64,000 nucleotides of DNA from Schizophyllum amplum (Eukaryota > Basidiomycota > Agaricomycetes > Agaricales > Schizophyllaceae). The notes under the pieces are model-generated. The model was not told the DNA's origin and did not search any database. It saw only the letters and a program-made list of their open reading frames with translations. Position 1 is the stretch's first letter, and each line of letters begins with the position of its first letter. Positions 1-11,123 of this stretch are shown piece by piece. Made by a program: the position numbers and the translations under genes. The DNA lies in assembly GCA_007026445.1 (NCBI GenBank), contig VDMD01000031.1:124001-188000 (forward strand). Direction: 5' to 3'.

Positions 1-2
1 CC

Positions 3-317
3 TCGTCCTCGGGCGGGTTTGCTGGTAGTAGCGGGTTCAACGCGTCTGCCAATGGCTTTGGGTCAGTGAATGGGTTCGGGAGCACGAGCACGGAGAGTGT
101 GGGTCCAGCGCATCGGGCGGGGACAGGCAAGCGCGTGCGAAGCGGCTCGGGAGGGCGCTCGAAGTCAGGCCAATCGCCGAGCGAGCGTGTCTCGCCGCTG
201 CCGTCGGAGGGCACATTTGAGGCAAGCGATCCGCGCGGGGGCAGACGGCAACTGCCTGGACGCTCCGGGCCTGCGTTCAAGCAGGCTATCCAGGAGGAGG
301 ACGAAGATGAAGAATGA
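3..317 (+). CDS. C-terminal end of an unidentified low-complexity protein (5' end outside window)
   Basis: The reading frame is open from the window edge and ends in a TGA at 315-317. About 104 residues are visible. They are rich in Ser, Gly and Arg, with a Gly/Ser/Asn/Phe repeat-like start (SSSGGFAGSSGF), a basic middle (GKRVRSGSGGRSKSG) and an acidic tail (EEDEDEE). This is the look of a disordered C-terminal tail, and no domain is visible. The gene itself cannot be named because the rest lies outside. A second overlapping frame is open over part of the same bases, so the frame choice is likely but not certain. Confidence 0.45.
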   Translation, partial: SSSGGFAGSSGFNASANGFGSVNGFGSTSTESVGPAHRAGTGKRVRSGSGGRSKSGQSPSERVSPLPSEGTFEASDPRGGRRQLPGRSGPAFKQAIQEEDEDEE

Positions 318-1221
318 GCGGTCGAGCACATATGATGCAAGCCTATTGCATACTTACTTCGGAGGACACGGACCACTTCCCCTGTCGATATTGTTTCTCC
401 TTATCCTATCGCGTGTGCGTTTTCTCTGTCTATGTCACCCTTGTTCCATACTTTTTTACAGACAGTCAGACCTTCCTATGCTATTCTTTGCATCCACCCA
501 TTCTATGCTGTAGCCAGTTTCTAGCATTGCTTTTTCGGTCATTATTGGAAGCCCTTGTTCCTCGATCGCAATTCTAACGACGTTCAGTACGTATTTATTG
601 TAAAGTACTCCTTTCCTCTACCCATGTATATAGCCTGAGTACACCATATATGCGCATATCGCGTGGACGGACATCGCTATGAGTTATGCGTCGATGAACT
701 GTTTTACGTGTCAATGCTCCGTCCCTTTATGAGGGTGCACGAGTTATTCCACAGTCACCTCTGCTGCGGCAAGTTCTTTGACTCCTCTGCATTCGCCTGC
801 TCGCTATGAACCCCCTCTCACGGCGCCACAGTAGCAGATCCCGTTCGAACTTCTGTCAATCCGGCAGACAGAATCTGAGGAAGTTCGCCGCCAGGGATTT
901 AGGAAAACTCGACCTAACGTCGCGAGGTCAAACCCTGAGGCCGAGGCCTGAGGGCCTGAACGCTGAACCGTTGGCCAATAGTATGCGACTCAATTGACGC
1001 GTATACCCAGCGGGGCCAACAGGGGGATCCAGGCAAGGCGGCCGTACTTGAGCGAGCATATATTAGAGTGACCAATAACGCGCTATATGCATGCATGCGG
1101 CATTACAGGCGGTATATAACAGTAGTGGAAAAAGAGTTATACGTTACAAAGGAGACAAGGAGCAGGTGCTCCAGACACGAAGTCGGACCGGCACGATGGT
1201 TCGTCAGTTATTCCTCCGCCC
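318..1221. other. Intergenic region between two convergent genes
   Basis: About 900 bp holding the 3' ends of the upstream partial gene (+) and the kinase gene (-). No open frame here has domain-like content. I see no repeat or RNA gene. Confidence 0.4.
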
Positions 1222-2596
1222 CTACACCACATCCTGGAACCATGGGTCTCGAATGATTTCCTCGGGAGATGGTCGCGCGCAGGGATCTAGTAGGAGAATT
1301 TTCTTTAACAGCCGTATGGCCGCTTCTGTATCGTCGTCGTTGGCGCAGCCCCTGCGGATGTATGGGCGATTTTCTCCCCACCACTCATCTGCACATACAG
1401 GAGAAAGAGATTCTGTCTCCCACCACGCGCTCCATTGCGCCGGAACATGGCCGGCCATGCGAGCCATGTACTCTGGAAGCCCAACCGAGCCGAGTCCGCG
1501 GAAGGGAGTAAACGCCGCGAGGAGCTCGAATATCTGCAGAACAGGTGTCAGCTTCAGAAGACATATGATCGCAGATAATCAAGACTTACCGCCGTCCCGA
1601 GCGCCCAAATATCCGCCGGAGGCTCAACTGGAGGACTGAAAATACCATCAACAGCACGCGCATAGGCAACCTCCGGAGGGCAGGCTTCTATTGCGCAGGC
1701 ATTGTAGCCCGACGGGGATTCTCCAAATCTACGGGCTACGCAAACGGAGAAGTCAGCGTGGTGTCCATCTCTTCGCAGGCCGGAGGACGCACCATTTCCG
1801 AAGTCGTACAGCTTTGGCTGTGGATCAGCGGATCCTGCAATTTGATGGTAGTACATCCCAAGCTTGCATGGCTCAAGGACGTAGGGAGGAAGAGATGGCG
1901 TCTGATTGATGGGATTGCGAGGCAAGACCAGAGTTATCTCGCAATGATAGATGTCCTGCATCACGTCGTCCGGGTTTTGCTCAGCGAGCTGTGGCATAGC
2001 TAGGCCAACGTTGCCGAGGTGGAGGTCTGCAAATCATTGAGCAATGTTTCTCGGTAATCAACGAAGTTGGGCGCACCTCCATGCACAACTTCCGCCTCGT
2101 GTAGCTGTATCAGCGCCTTCACTAAACCATAAGCGACCAATTTGCGCCAACGAGGAGGCTGGTGTCTGAACCCTAGAGACGTCAAGGGCGCCACGACCTC
2201 AGTGACGAGCACAGCATGGGTCCCATTGGGACCATGAACCTGAAACTTGTCCAGGGAAGTGAGAATATTCGATGGCTCGGAATCCGCTCGCGCAGCAGCA
2301 GCAGCAGCATCGAGCATATCAGCCTCCCTATGTCCCTGATCTCCCGACGTCGTAATCTTGAGTGCAACGAACCCCCTCGACTGGTCAATCCTCTGCGCCA
2401 GCCACACCGTCGCGTATGTTCCAAAACCGAGCTTGTGCATAATGCGGTAGTGGCCTGCATAACCCTCGATGATGTCTCCAATAACGACTGGGTGGAAACC
2501 ACCAGGCTCGTAGCGCGTCACCTCTTCGACAAGACCTTCCGGTATCGAGTAGTAGTGAAAGTCGCCCGAGTTCAGTGACATTGCGGGAGTTGTCAT
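1222..2596 (-). CDS. SRPK-type serine/threonine protein kinase
   Basis: Exons on the minus strand are 2596-2077, 2026-1590 and 1533-1222 (introns of 50 and 56 bp), giving 422 residues. The fold is a protein kinase of the SR-protein kinase (SRPK) type found in many copies in basidiomycetes. Visible motifs in order are a start region with PGGFHPVVIGD, the glycine loop LGFGTYATVW, the VALK lysine, the catalytic loop HGDLHLGN (split by intron 1 after HG-D), the LYDFG metal-binding motif, the PPEV site at the activation segment end, ADIWALG, and a C-terminal ARPSPEEIIRDPWF. All catalytic residues are present, so it should be active. The family phosphorylates RS-rich splicing factors, but many fungal paralogues have unknown substrates. 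The start at 2596 gives the usual short N-terminus; an in-frame ATG at 2686 would add 30 unconserved residues. Confidence 0.85.
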
Positions 2597-3106
2597 CTGG
2601 CGGGATGAGGGTGGATGAAGAGGAGATGCAAAGGTAGTATGCACAGCTGATGAGTCAGCTCGACAGGTCACTGGCCGTTCTCCCACACTCGTAAGTATAT
2701 AAGCGCCTGGAGAAGCTCTATGTGAACGTCAGTCGAAATGAGGGTGCGAGGTGCGCACAGCCAGGTCGAAGCATTCGTGACTCAGGTTTACAGTCAAGCG
2801 CGCGCTAGTCGTTCCTATCAAGCGCCTTCAACCGCACGCTACTTACTATTTACATGCCATCAAGCGCGCGCCAATCCTCCCAAGCGTCAGCGTCAGGGCT
2901 AAGCGCTTAACATCGATTTGCAAATCTGTCGGGCGACGCGCGCTAATCCCAAGTTCAACTTCAAGTTGCGGCGTGGATGCAGGTCAGCTGCAGGCCGAGC
3001 CAAGTTACGTAAGTAGCCAGATTTGCCACGTGGTCGCTAGCTCGGGCCGGAGGCACATGTCGAACCGCGGCTCCGAATCCATTCTCGGCAATCTGTCTTC
3101 AACTTC

Positions 3107-3406
3107 CAGCGGTTTGCAAAATAGTAGACCATCTCCGCGCAAAGCAGTCACTATGGTCATCATTCCCACGCCCCGCCGCCGAACGCGCCGACATGCAACG
3201 TTGCCTCAAATGGCCGTTTTTGCAGCCGTAGGATCCCCAATATCATGTTATATGGAGGTCCTTGGAGAGGATATGAAGGCCTACATAGCATGTAAATGAC
3301 ACGTTGTGGTAGACGAATGGGCGGGACCTGTCGGCGCGTCCGGCGGCGGAGCGTGGGAATGATGTGGTCTTTGCGTTGAGATGGTCTACTATTTTGCAAA
3401 CCGCTG
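3107..3406. repeat. Imperfect inverted repeat, MITE-like
   Basis: Left arm 3107-3193 and right arm 3329-3406 are reverse complements over about 80 bp. The outer 29 bases (beginning CAGCGGTTTGCAAAATAG) match exactly. Further in there are a few substitutions and a gap of about ten bases. The 135-bp spacer contains no gene. The shape (TIR-like arms, about 300 bp, in a promoter gap) fits a non-autonomous DNA transposon or a degraded copy. The 8 bases flanking each side agree only in the first five (tcaac), so a target duplication is not proven. Confidence 0.6.
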
Positions 3407-4304
3407 TCAACAAGAGGCAAACACGAGGTGAATCCACCACCGGATCAGCTACGCGATACTTCTTCAGTTGGTGCAAGGAAGTACGTAGCGCTGACTTGTG
3501 CAGCCATCGTATCCTAGAGGAAGGTTCACGAGACTTCGACCCATTGCTGCACAAGCGGCATGCGGTGACCAGGCCATACTACTGTCGGTAAAGCTTGCGT
3601 TGAATGCGAAGATGCTTGCTGCATTTGATAGACCCTGACATCGGACAGCCGCGTCGGAGTCATACTATGACTCTCCGGTCGGTCTGGCGCTAACATCTTG
3701 TATGTGCTTTCGTCTTATGACCCAAAGGGTGAGAATCTCCGTCTGAAGAAATGGTATACTACCTTACTTCTTTCCCAGCGCTTAAAGCTCGAAACCCTCA
3801 TGCGCGTCGTATGTCGCAGTGCTTGAGCCTCGAGGTCGTCTGCGGTCGAGCACGTTCAAGGGATTGCTCCAATTTTACTTGCCCTAATTCACGAAGGCAT
3901 ATGCGCGATTAGCGGAGGGTCGCACGCATATTCGTCTCCAATGCGCTCTCGACAAGAGCGTTAGCAATCTCTTACAAGCAAACTTACGCTGGTAAGTATG
4001 GGCATCTTTGTGGGTGGACGGTTCTTCACTCTGCCTCACGAGCATGGTTCCAGCGATATACGGCTACTGCACGCAGCATGTTCGAAACGGTATGTGTACG
4101 GCCGTTTGCTCCTACATTACTTGCTGCTATGTCTGAATGCAGCACTCCGCTGCGAAGCGCCAAGGCACTACAGATACGGCATGGGGACCTTTATCTGAAT
4201 GAGGGCGCCTCACGGACCATGGCACTATGCACCCGTGAGCTGTTGACTCCCCGTTAGTTCTGCTCTTCCCAGCGCTTACAGAAATTTCCCCAGGAGTCAA
4301 GACC

Positions 4305-4311
4305 TATAAAA
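4305..4311 (+). promoter_or_regulatory. TATA box of the gene starting at 4362
   Basis: TATAAAA lies 51 bases upstream of the ATG at 4362. Transcription would start roughly 25-35 bases downstream, which places the in-frame ATG at 4314 too early. This supports 4362 as the start codon. Confidence 0.5.
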
Positions 4312-4361
4312 GCATGTACGAGAGGTCCGTTGTTCTCTCAGCTCCATCTACGACTACCGCC

Positions 4362-5080
4362 ATGTATCCGTATGCCTACTACACCCAATACGCGCCGGCT
4401 CCCAGGCCGTCCGCGGAAGGCAGCAGCTCGACCTCGCTTTCCACGAACACTCAGGTGTCTTCCCAGGCCTTCAATCCGGGATACGCCATTGCAGGAGGCA
4501 CCGTCTACTACGTATACGAAGCACCAGACAAGCACGCAGATCTTGAAGCGGAGCTTAACGTGCTGGAGCAGTTCTTGTGGTACTGGAACGCCAACGATCC
4601 CGTGCGATTGTTCTTCACTCTGACCGTCAGATAGGACTTACAATTGTGCAGGACATAAGTCGCCCTACTCGCTACCCCTCTGAAACCGCCGCCCCTCCGC
4701 GCGACGACAGGCTCATCACCCACATTCTCGTGACGTTCGTACGACACGTTGCTTTGGCATACCTGATGCTCATCCATTCTCCCAGCTGCAAGTGCCACGT
4801 GTCCACGGACCCGCGATATGCCTCTCAGCCGGCGCACATAACAATCGACGTCTGCACTGAGCAAGGTTGGAATGCCAATCCTCAGTGGTCCGGTGCGTCC
4901 GTGCACGTCTATCCCAAGCAAGGCAAACCGCACATGGGATTTGCATCCTACCAAATCGGCCGAGACTACAAGCGCGAATACAGGAGCAATGTCTTCAAGG
5001 CATCGCTTGCTGCTGCGCGGCTCAGGTACTTCGGGAAGTTGGCGAATGGACGTCTCGTAGATTGTCCGAGAATTATATGA
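4362..5080 (+). CDS. Unknown protein with Tyr/Pro/Ser-rich N-terminus
   Basis: Exons are 4362-4601 and 4652-5080 (a 50-bp intron ending ttgtgcag), giving 222 residues. The N-terminus is rich in Tyr, Pro and Ser (MYPYAYYTQYAPAPRPS). It is followed by an acidic/hydrophobic stretch (ADLEAELNVLEQFLWYW) and a C-terminal half with several aromatic residues (VHVYPKQGKPHMGF, RDYKREYRSN). I see no signal peptide or membrane segment and recognise no family. A well-placed TATA box supports it as a real gene. Part of the second exon (about 4720-4790) could be a further intron, but every splice tried there broke the frame. Confidence 0.5.
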
Positions 5081-5532
5081 ATGTTGTTTGCTATCTAGAA
5101 ATTTGTACCAAATCTGACGTGTACTGTATGTCCCTGAGTCAGAAATATATGCTGCCTGCGATTCCTAAGTATCTGGAAAAAGTGCACTTCGTACACTCGA
5201 GAAGGAGAACATCTGTTCATCGAAGCTTGCTAAAATTTAAAACCTTGCTCGTCGTGGCGAAGCTCTCTGCTTGCGAGGGTCCACTGTTATGAGCCCATAT
5301 TTGGGCAAGGAACCAACTTGAATTCAAGCATACTTAATTGGAACAAGCTCTGCTGTCCCTAAAGCATATTCATCTACTTTACAAGTATCACGAGTAACAA
5401 TGGCCGACGTAGGTGTATCCCTGTCGTCCTATGGACAACAGGTCATAGATACAGATAACAAAGAACGAGAGCACAAAGAGGCATAACAGTCGTCAGAGAT
5501 CGTGACAGGCAAGATTTACATCCCTTCCCGCC
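5081..5532. other. Intergenic region between convergent genes
   Basis: About 450 bp between the 3' ends of the 4362 gene (+) and ASE1 (-). AT-richer than the flanking exons. No gene seen. Confidence 0.4.
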
Positions 5533-7966
5533 TCAGTAATCCTCCTCTTCCTCCTTCACCGCCGATCCAGCACGGAACGTCCACCGCCCGTCCATCAGTG
5601 GTGCACCATCAGATGAAGGGCGCGGCTTGAAGCTCTCTCGCCGCACCCTCGACACCTTCTTCGCCGCGTATGCAGAGGAAGCATACGAGGACGTCGACGT
5701 GGATAGACTACGCCCAAACCCAGACGACTGCGACAGCACGACCGTGCTCGGAATGCGCCCATGCCCGAGCGCGTGATGCTGCGTTCCCGGCTTCGGCACC
5801 ACCATCGAAGGTACAGGACGAGGGAGCGACGACATCGAGACCTTCCCACCTGTTACCGTGATCTTCGTAGGCGAGTGCGACCGTTGCGAGCTCGAGAGCG
5901 CGTTGGTACCGCGGTGCGCGCCAAGGGGCGGACGTTTCCCGCTGTAGCTAGGGGTTGCTTCCGTGCGTTGTCGCTTGTTCGGCACAGAGTGCGCGCCACC
6001 CATAGAGGAACCAGGTCGGACGGCAGGCGTGACGACGCCGGTGCGCGTGCCGGGAACGTAGCCAGAGCCGTTGACGGGCGTGGTCGCGCGCGCGGGGACT
6101 GATCCAGCGCGAGGAACTGCACCTGGGCGCTGACCCTTGCGCTTGTTCTCCTGGTCCGCGACGCTCGCGGAGGCTGACAGAATCTGCATGATACTTTCCC
6201 CATGAACGAGGAATGGGCGGCCTGCTTCGTCCTCCCAGACCGGAATTGAGGCAAGCAAGTCTTGCTCGAGCTGCGATTCCGTTAGTTGGCATGATGATGT
6301 GAGGGTTGATGCGACGTACTCTTGGTTTCTCCTTCGCCACCCTCCTCCGCATCTTCTCCTCGCGAAGTAGGCGTCCCGGGTCGCGAGCACCGCGACCGAG
6401 AAGGCGCGTTTGATCTGTGGCGGCAGCAGCGAGCTCCTTCTCCTCTTCGCAGATATCAAAGTACTTCTTGATGCTCGCCAGCAAAGGTGCCTTCATCCGT
6501 CGTTCTTCTCGCAGCCGCCTGATCTCGTCCTCGTGTAGCGTAAGAAGTTCCTCGGTGTGCTCATCTGAACATGCATCAGCATTGCGTCCTGCGTACGGGT
6601 AGTTGGCTCACCATCGAAGAAAGGCGCAAAGTCTGCCCGCTCCTCTTCGCTGATCATGATCTCGTCGCACAGCCGTACGATCTCTTCTCGCGCGGACAAG
6701 ATGAATGTGCTCATGCGCTCGCGCTTGAGCTCTAGCATGCGTTCCAGCTCTTCCTCATACTCGCGCACGGTCTCGGTCGTGCTCCCTCGGTGAGCCTCCA
6801 CAAATGCATCCATGTCCGCCTCATCCACACCCAGCCGACGCCACAACCCCTCAAGCTGGTCGTACATGGCCTGAATATGCGTCTCGCGCCGCCTCTTCAA
6901 GTCGTCGAGTGATGCCTGCAGACCGGCAGCCCACTCCAAAAGACCGGGAGTAGGTTCGACGTTCTCAAGAGTGACGCTTTCGGGCAGGCACTCCTCCTCG
7001 ACCTCCTCCAAACGGGCAATATAGTTGGCGAAGACCCGCTGGTACTCCTTTTCGTCAGAGTCGGGCATTAGGAGGGGAGTGGTGGCACGGGAGGTGCGGG
7101 AGTGCGGGGTCGGGGTGGAGACGAGGAAAGTGTCGCTGTGTGGCGAGTCGGAGGACAATAGGGTGCTGTTGCGGGATGACATTGAGAGATCCTCCAGGGC
7201 AGGAGGGCTCATCCCCAGTTCAGTGTAGAGCCAGTCGATCTGCGCGAAGATGCCAGCCAGCTGTGATAGCCGCTTTGACTGAAAGAGCAGGTCAGAGAAT
7301 GATGTCTACAGGAAATAGCAGTACTACGCACCACCTCGCCCTTGCCTCGAACCAGCTCCTTCTCCAGCTTCGCGAACCGCTCTGGCGATACATCTCTATT
7401 GGCATCTGGGTTGCTACCGTCCTCACCGGGGGCAGGTGCGGGGGACGTGATATCGGGGCTATAGAAGTGGAAGCCCAGTATTCGCGCCAAATTCGTGATC
7501 CGGTTTGTCAGAGTCGTCAATTGCTCGAGCTTGGTATGATACAACTGTGCGATCGCAAACTCAGCATATGCGCCTTGCAACGAGATCGTCTGCCACTCAC
7601 CTGCCGCAGCTTCTCCTGGTGCTCAGTGACCGCCTCGTACCTCTTCGGCAACACCTTCTCCTTCCGCAGCTCCCCCACGGATGCGCCGGTGGCCTTGACG
7701 TTGCCTCCGAGCGCCCTGGAATATCGTATGCATGCGTCCTCGACCTGCTCGCAGCGCTGGGCCCACTCCTCCACTTCTTTCTGCCGTGAGTGTACGAGTT
7801 CTTCCACCTGCGCGAGAAGTTGGGTCTGCAGCCGCGAGAGTTCGTCTTCCAGGGCGTTTGAAGGGAGGCCAAGTTGGTTGTGCAATGTGGGCAGCAGCGT
7901 CGTCTGCGTCTGCAAATGGCTGTGCAGAGAATTGAGAAGGGACGTAAGATTTGGCGGAGGCGCCAT
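5533..7966 (-). CDS. ASE1: Ase1/PRC1/MAP65 family microtubule-bundling protein
   Basis: Minus-strand exons are 7966-7601, 7544-7332, 7278-6612, 6564-6320 and 6270-5533 (introns of 47-56 bp), giving 742 residues. Family members are dimers that cross-link antiparallel microtubules in the spindle midzone and help cytokinesis. The order of features fits MAP65: a long coiled-coil N-terminal part (LSRLQTQLLAQVEELVHSRQKEVEEW; LPKRYEAV), the family signatures LTTLTNRITNLARILGF and DWLYTELGM, a helical spectrin-like middle (LRERR-type heptads; EEELERMLELKRERMS), FFDDEHTEELLTLHEDE followed by the conserved KKYFDI region, VWEDEAGRPFLVHGE, and a Ser/Pro/Arg-rich disordered tail of about 200 residues. That tail is basic and probably carries Cdk and Aurora sites. 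The length matches fungal homologues. All four introns were confirmed by frame continuity. Confidence 0.9.
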
Positions 7967-8499
7967 GTCGTTTCAACGACAGAGAGTACAAGCGGGAGTA
8001 CAAGTGAAGGATAGACGCCAAGAAGAGGGATATGGCGATGATGGCCGTTCACAACATGTTCTGTGGCCACGAGGCGACCGTTGATGCAACGCTCACGTGA
8101 TCGCGACGCGTGTGGGAAAATCCTAAAGATGAACTCTCAGACGCGTTCTGATGCTCTCCTCGGCGAAATGCAGCACCTTTCTCTACACAGACACTAGCTA
8201 AGGTAAGATTCACGCTATTGATACTCAGAAGGCAGTCTCGTCCGTCCGAGCGCCGGACGCGCAACATAAGGTTCGCCGGCCCGCCCTGCACCCGACATCC
8301 CTTCATCATGAGAGTCTGCTGACCGTGTCCCGCGTTCCAAACGCGCCCTTCATGAAGCGCGTGAGCGGTTCCTGGCTCTGCCCTCTCTGCAGCACGCCCA
8401 CCAGAAGTTTATCCGTGCCGATGGGGTCGCGCACTATAAGACTGACAAGCGACGTAACGCTGACCTGCTCCTCCATCCCCTGCCTACGCCTTCGTCGCC
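7967..8499. promoter_or_regulatory. Divergent promoter region, ASE1 (-) and GH105 (+)
   Basis: 533 bp between the two start codons. A TATA-like element (TATAAG) at 8435-8440 lies 60-65 bases upstream of the GH105 ATG. The ASE1 side shows no clear TATA box. Confidence 0.45.
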
Positions 8500-10043
8500 A
8501 TGCTGACGCGCGCACTCGCACTCACCTCGCTGCTCTCCTGCGCATCGTATGCGGCCGCGCACCCGACGTCGCGGTCCGTGTCCGCAGCGCCGTCGTCCTA
8601 CGCCATCTGGGCCGCGGACTCCGCCATAGCGCGCGGCCAAGGGCACGGGCTCGATTCTGACGGCAACGTCCAGCTCTCCTACGAGCACGGTGAGCTGCAG
8701 TGGGCGCTCCGATTGCTGTACGAGTCGACCGGAAACGAGACGTATTACGACTACATCGTCTCCGGCGCAACGAACATCATCGAGGACGACGGTTCAGTTC
8801 TGGACTATGTGTGAGTGCTGATGATACTGGGATGGTGTACGCGTGATGGTGTGGTGGTGGTCGTAGGGGTGAAGGATCATAAACAGTGAGCTCACCATGA
8901 ATAACCTGTTGACAGCCCCGAGGAGAACCAGCTGGACTCCATCCGGGTCGGGCCAACATTCCTGTACTTGTAAGTGCGGCGTATGCATACAAGTTTGAGA
9001 TATCAGACTCACCTCGTGTTCTGCGTAGATACGAGACGACTGGCGACGAGAAATGGAAGACCGCGGCAGACACCCTCCGCGCGCAGCTCGATGTGCACCC
9101 GCGCACCGAGGAGGGCCAGTTCTGGCACAAAACACGCTATCCAGAGCAAGGTGAGCGGTTTGCTCGCACGTCGCACACACCTACGTGACCGCTGAACCCA
9201 TCCTCCACAGGCTGGCTCGACGGCATCTATATGGGCGATATCTTCTATGCGCAATACACCGCGCAGCTCGAGCCCGACAATATCACGGCCTGGGGTAGGT
9301 CTTCCTTGCGCTCCGTCCGCCTGCCACCGCTAACACCCCCACCTGCAGACGACATCAACCTTCAATTCGAGCTTATGTACGACAACACCCTCCAAAGCAC
9401 TGCAGCCAACAACACCAACATCGGCCTCCTCTACCACGGCTACGATTACTCGCAAGCCCAGACGTGGGCCTCCTCCGACCGCGGCCACTCGCCCGAAATC
9501 TGGGACCGCGCGATGGGCTGGTATATGATGGCGCTCGTCGACACGCTCGACATCGTCCCCGCGGACAGCACCGCGCACGCCACGCTCCTCTCTCAGCTGA
9601 CGGACCTCGCGCCCAAGGTCGTCGCCGCCGCGGACCCGGACGCCGGCGTGTGGTGGCTCGTGATGTCGCAGCCGGGCCGCGAGGGGAACTACTTCGAGAG
9701 CAGCGGGGCCGCGATGTTCGTGTACGCGCTGCTGAAGGGCGTGCGGGAGGGGTACGTGGCGGACGCTGACGGGTCAATTGTGGCGGCAGTGAGCAAGGCG
9801 TACGAGTACATGGTCGACAACTGGGTGGAGGACGCTGGAGATGGGACGATGAACTGGGAGGCGACGGTCTCAGTGGGAAGTCTGAGTGGGGCTAGTGACT
9901 TCGATGTGAGTGGTAGCAGCGAATCAAGAGGCCAAGTGATGCTGACGACTTGCCAGTACTACATTAGCGTTGACACGGTGGAGAATGACTTGAAGGGCTT
10001 GGCAGCGTTCTTGTTGGCCAGCATCGAGTACGAGCAGCTGTAA
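8500..10043 (+). CDS. GH105 unsaturated rhamnogalacturonyl hydrolase, secreted
   Basis: Exons are 8500-8810, 8916-8969, 9029-9150, 9211-9294, 9349-9905 and 9957-10043, giving 404 residues. The N-terminus is a signal peptide (MLTRALALTSLLSCASYAAAHP). The body matches glycoside hydrolase family 105/88, which removes the unsaturated uronic acid that pectin lyases leave on rhamnogalacturonan I fragments. Key pieces are YEHGELQWALRLLYE, the catalytic-loop motif GWLDGIYMGD with the family's active-site Asp, GLLYHGYD, SPEIWDRAMGWYMMALVD, NYFESSGAAMFVYALLKG, and the C-terminal VENDLKGLAAFLLASIEYE. Two introns (54 and 51 bp) are multiples of three and lack stops, so a naive reading would include them as protein. 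A secreted enzyme of this type points to a plant-degrading lifestyle. Confidence 0.9.
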
Positions 10044-10296
10044 AATCACATATTGACTGTCGGGTAAACAAGTAGAGGTTCTCTCATGCATTGCCAGTCA
10101 GCGGGAGGCTCTCGCGTACATTTCGCAGTCCCCGGTACCGTCTATACCAATGTTTGAGGGAGACATTTCATGGATAGACTGGGGAGATTTGGGTCCCCAA
10201 TATGGGATGGAGATCTTGCGGCCCGCTGGTCGATCGTGAAGGGTAAACTCCAATGTTGTATCGCAAGTCAGAGATGTTATGACATTGCATGGATGA

Positions 10297-10681
10297 TCAT
10301 GCTTGTAGCAGCTTCATAATCTGGCTCTCGACCTCCTTCGCAGGGACGTTCTCGAGCTCGACGTGCTTCTCCAACCCTTTCTCTGCAAACGAAGTTCAGC
10401 CACCGAGTTCAAGCAACCGCACTACGACGCACCGAACCGCGCAAACACTCGCGCTGGTGTCCCCGTCGCCTCCCTAATCATGACGGGCAGATCTGGGTTG
10501 TGCTGCTTAATGGTGAGGTAGTTGTTCTGGATGAACTGGCTGTGGACGCAGGTTCCGTTAGGCGCCGACGCTGCACGCGCGCATGGAAGCGTACCGAGTG
10601 CCCGCGGACGCCGGGCCCGTTTGTGAGCACAGTATCCGGATCTCGCGGAGCGCAGGGGAGAACGCCTTTGCGAAAGACATG
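10297..10681 (-). CDS. NDUFA2: NADH:ubiquinone oxidoreductase (complex I) subunit NDUFA2/B8
   Basis: Minus-strand exons are 10681-10595, 10535-10433 and 10382-10297, giving 91 residues, the normal size for this small accessory subunit of mitochondrial complex I. It has the thioredoxin-like NDUFA2 pattern: MSFAKAFSPALREIRILCSQ, FIQNNYLTIKQHNPDLPVMIREATGTPARVFARFE, and a C-terminal KHVELENVPAKEVESQIMKLL. The first intron uses the acceptor gccag just before TTC; the nearer cacag would break the frame. It is divergently transcribed from the RAX1-like gene. The only open frame seen without splicing hides its first and last exons. Confidence 0.85.
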
Positions 10682-11123
10682 TCGAGGAGGAGACCGCGGG
10701 CGACAACGAGGGGAACCTGGTTATGAGCAGAATGCAGAAACTGTATGTCCGCTTATTTGAATTGCCCACTTTGCTAATCTAATTTACACACACTTACGGG
10801 AGACTTGTTTATCTTGCCGATGCTATAACTTTGCTTCCCGTCCTGCGTTTTTTGTCTTCCTGCTAGAGGCATCGCTGTATACTCGAACATGATTTTTCTT
10901 GAAAGCACTGGAGCCAACGAAAGAGACAGCAAGTTCTGTATCGATTTTGCTAACTGCATATACACAGCATGTACGTTAGCACAAATCATGAAATGCCAAA
11001 CAAGGGTAAACTCCCTGGTTGATTCCTCCTTGTGTTCCCCGTCGCCGCCGTCGACGACGCCTAACTGCCCTCTTACCTGCGTCTTCATCTTTCTGGACGA
11101 CGACGAGTGTCAGAGTGGGCGAG
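10682..11123. promoter_or_regulatory. Divergent promoter region, NDUFA2 (-) and RAX1-like (+)
   Basis: 442 bp between start codons. No strong TATA box is visible on either strand, which is usual for housekeeping fungal genes. Confidence 0.35.

Larger units (their letters stand above)
2597..4361. other. Intergenic region, divergent promoters plus an inverted repeat
   Basis: This 1.77-kb gap lies between the kinase gene (-) and the next gene (+). It holds a large imperfect inverted repeat at 3107-3406 (listed separately) and a TATA box at 4305. Apart from these I see no gene: the short open frames overlap the repeat arms and share peptide runs only because the DNA is repeated. Confidence 0.5.

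Noticed and set aside
1222..2686. Kinase as a pseudokinase with a broken catalytic loop (unspliced frame reads VHGGAPNF)
   Set aside because: Removing a 50-bp GT...AG intron (2027-2076) restores HGDLHLGN and keeps the frame, so the catalytic Asp is present.
3107..3406. Confident hAT assignment of the inverted repeat
   Set aside because: Flanking 8-mers agree in only five of eight positions, so superfamily placement is not supported.
5761..6496. Long open frames over the ASE1 tail (several on both strands)
   Set aside because: All are Arg/Ala-rich shadows of the Ser/Pro/Arg-rich ASE1 C-terminus.
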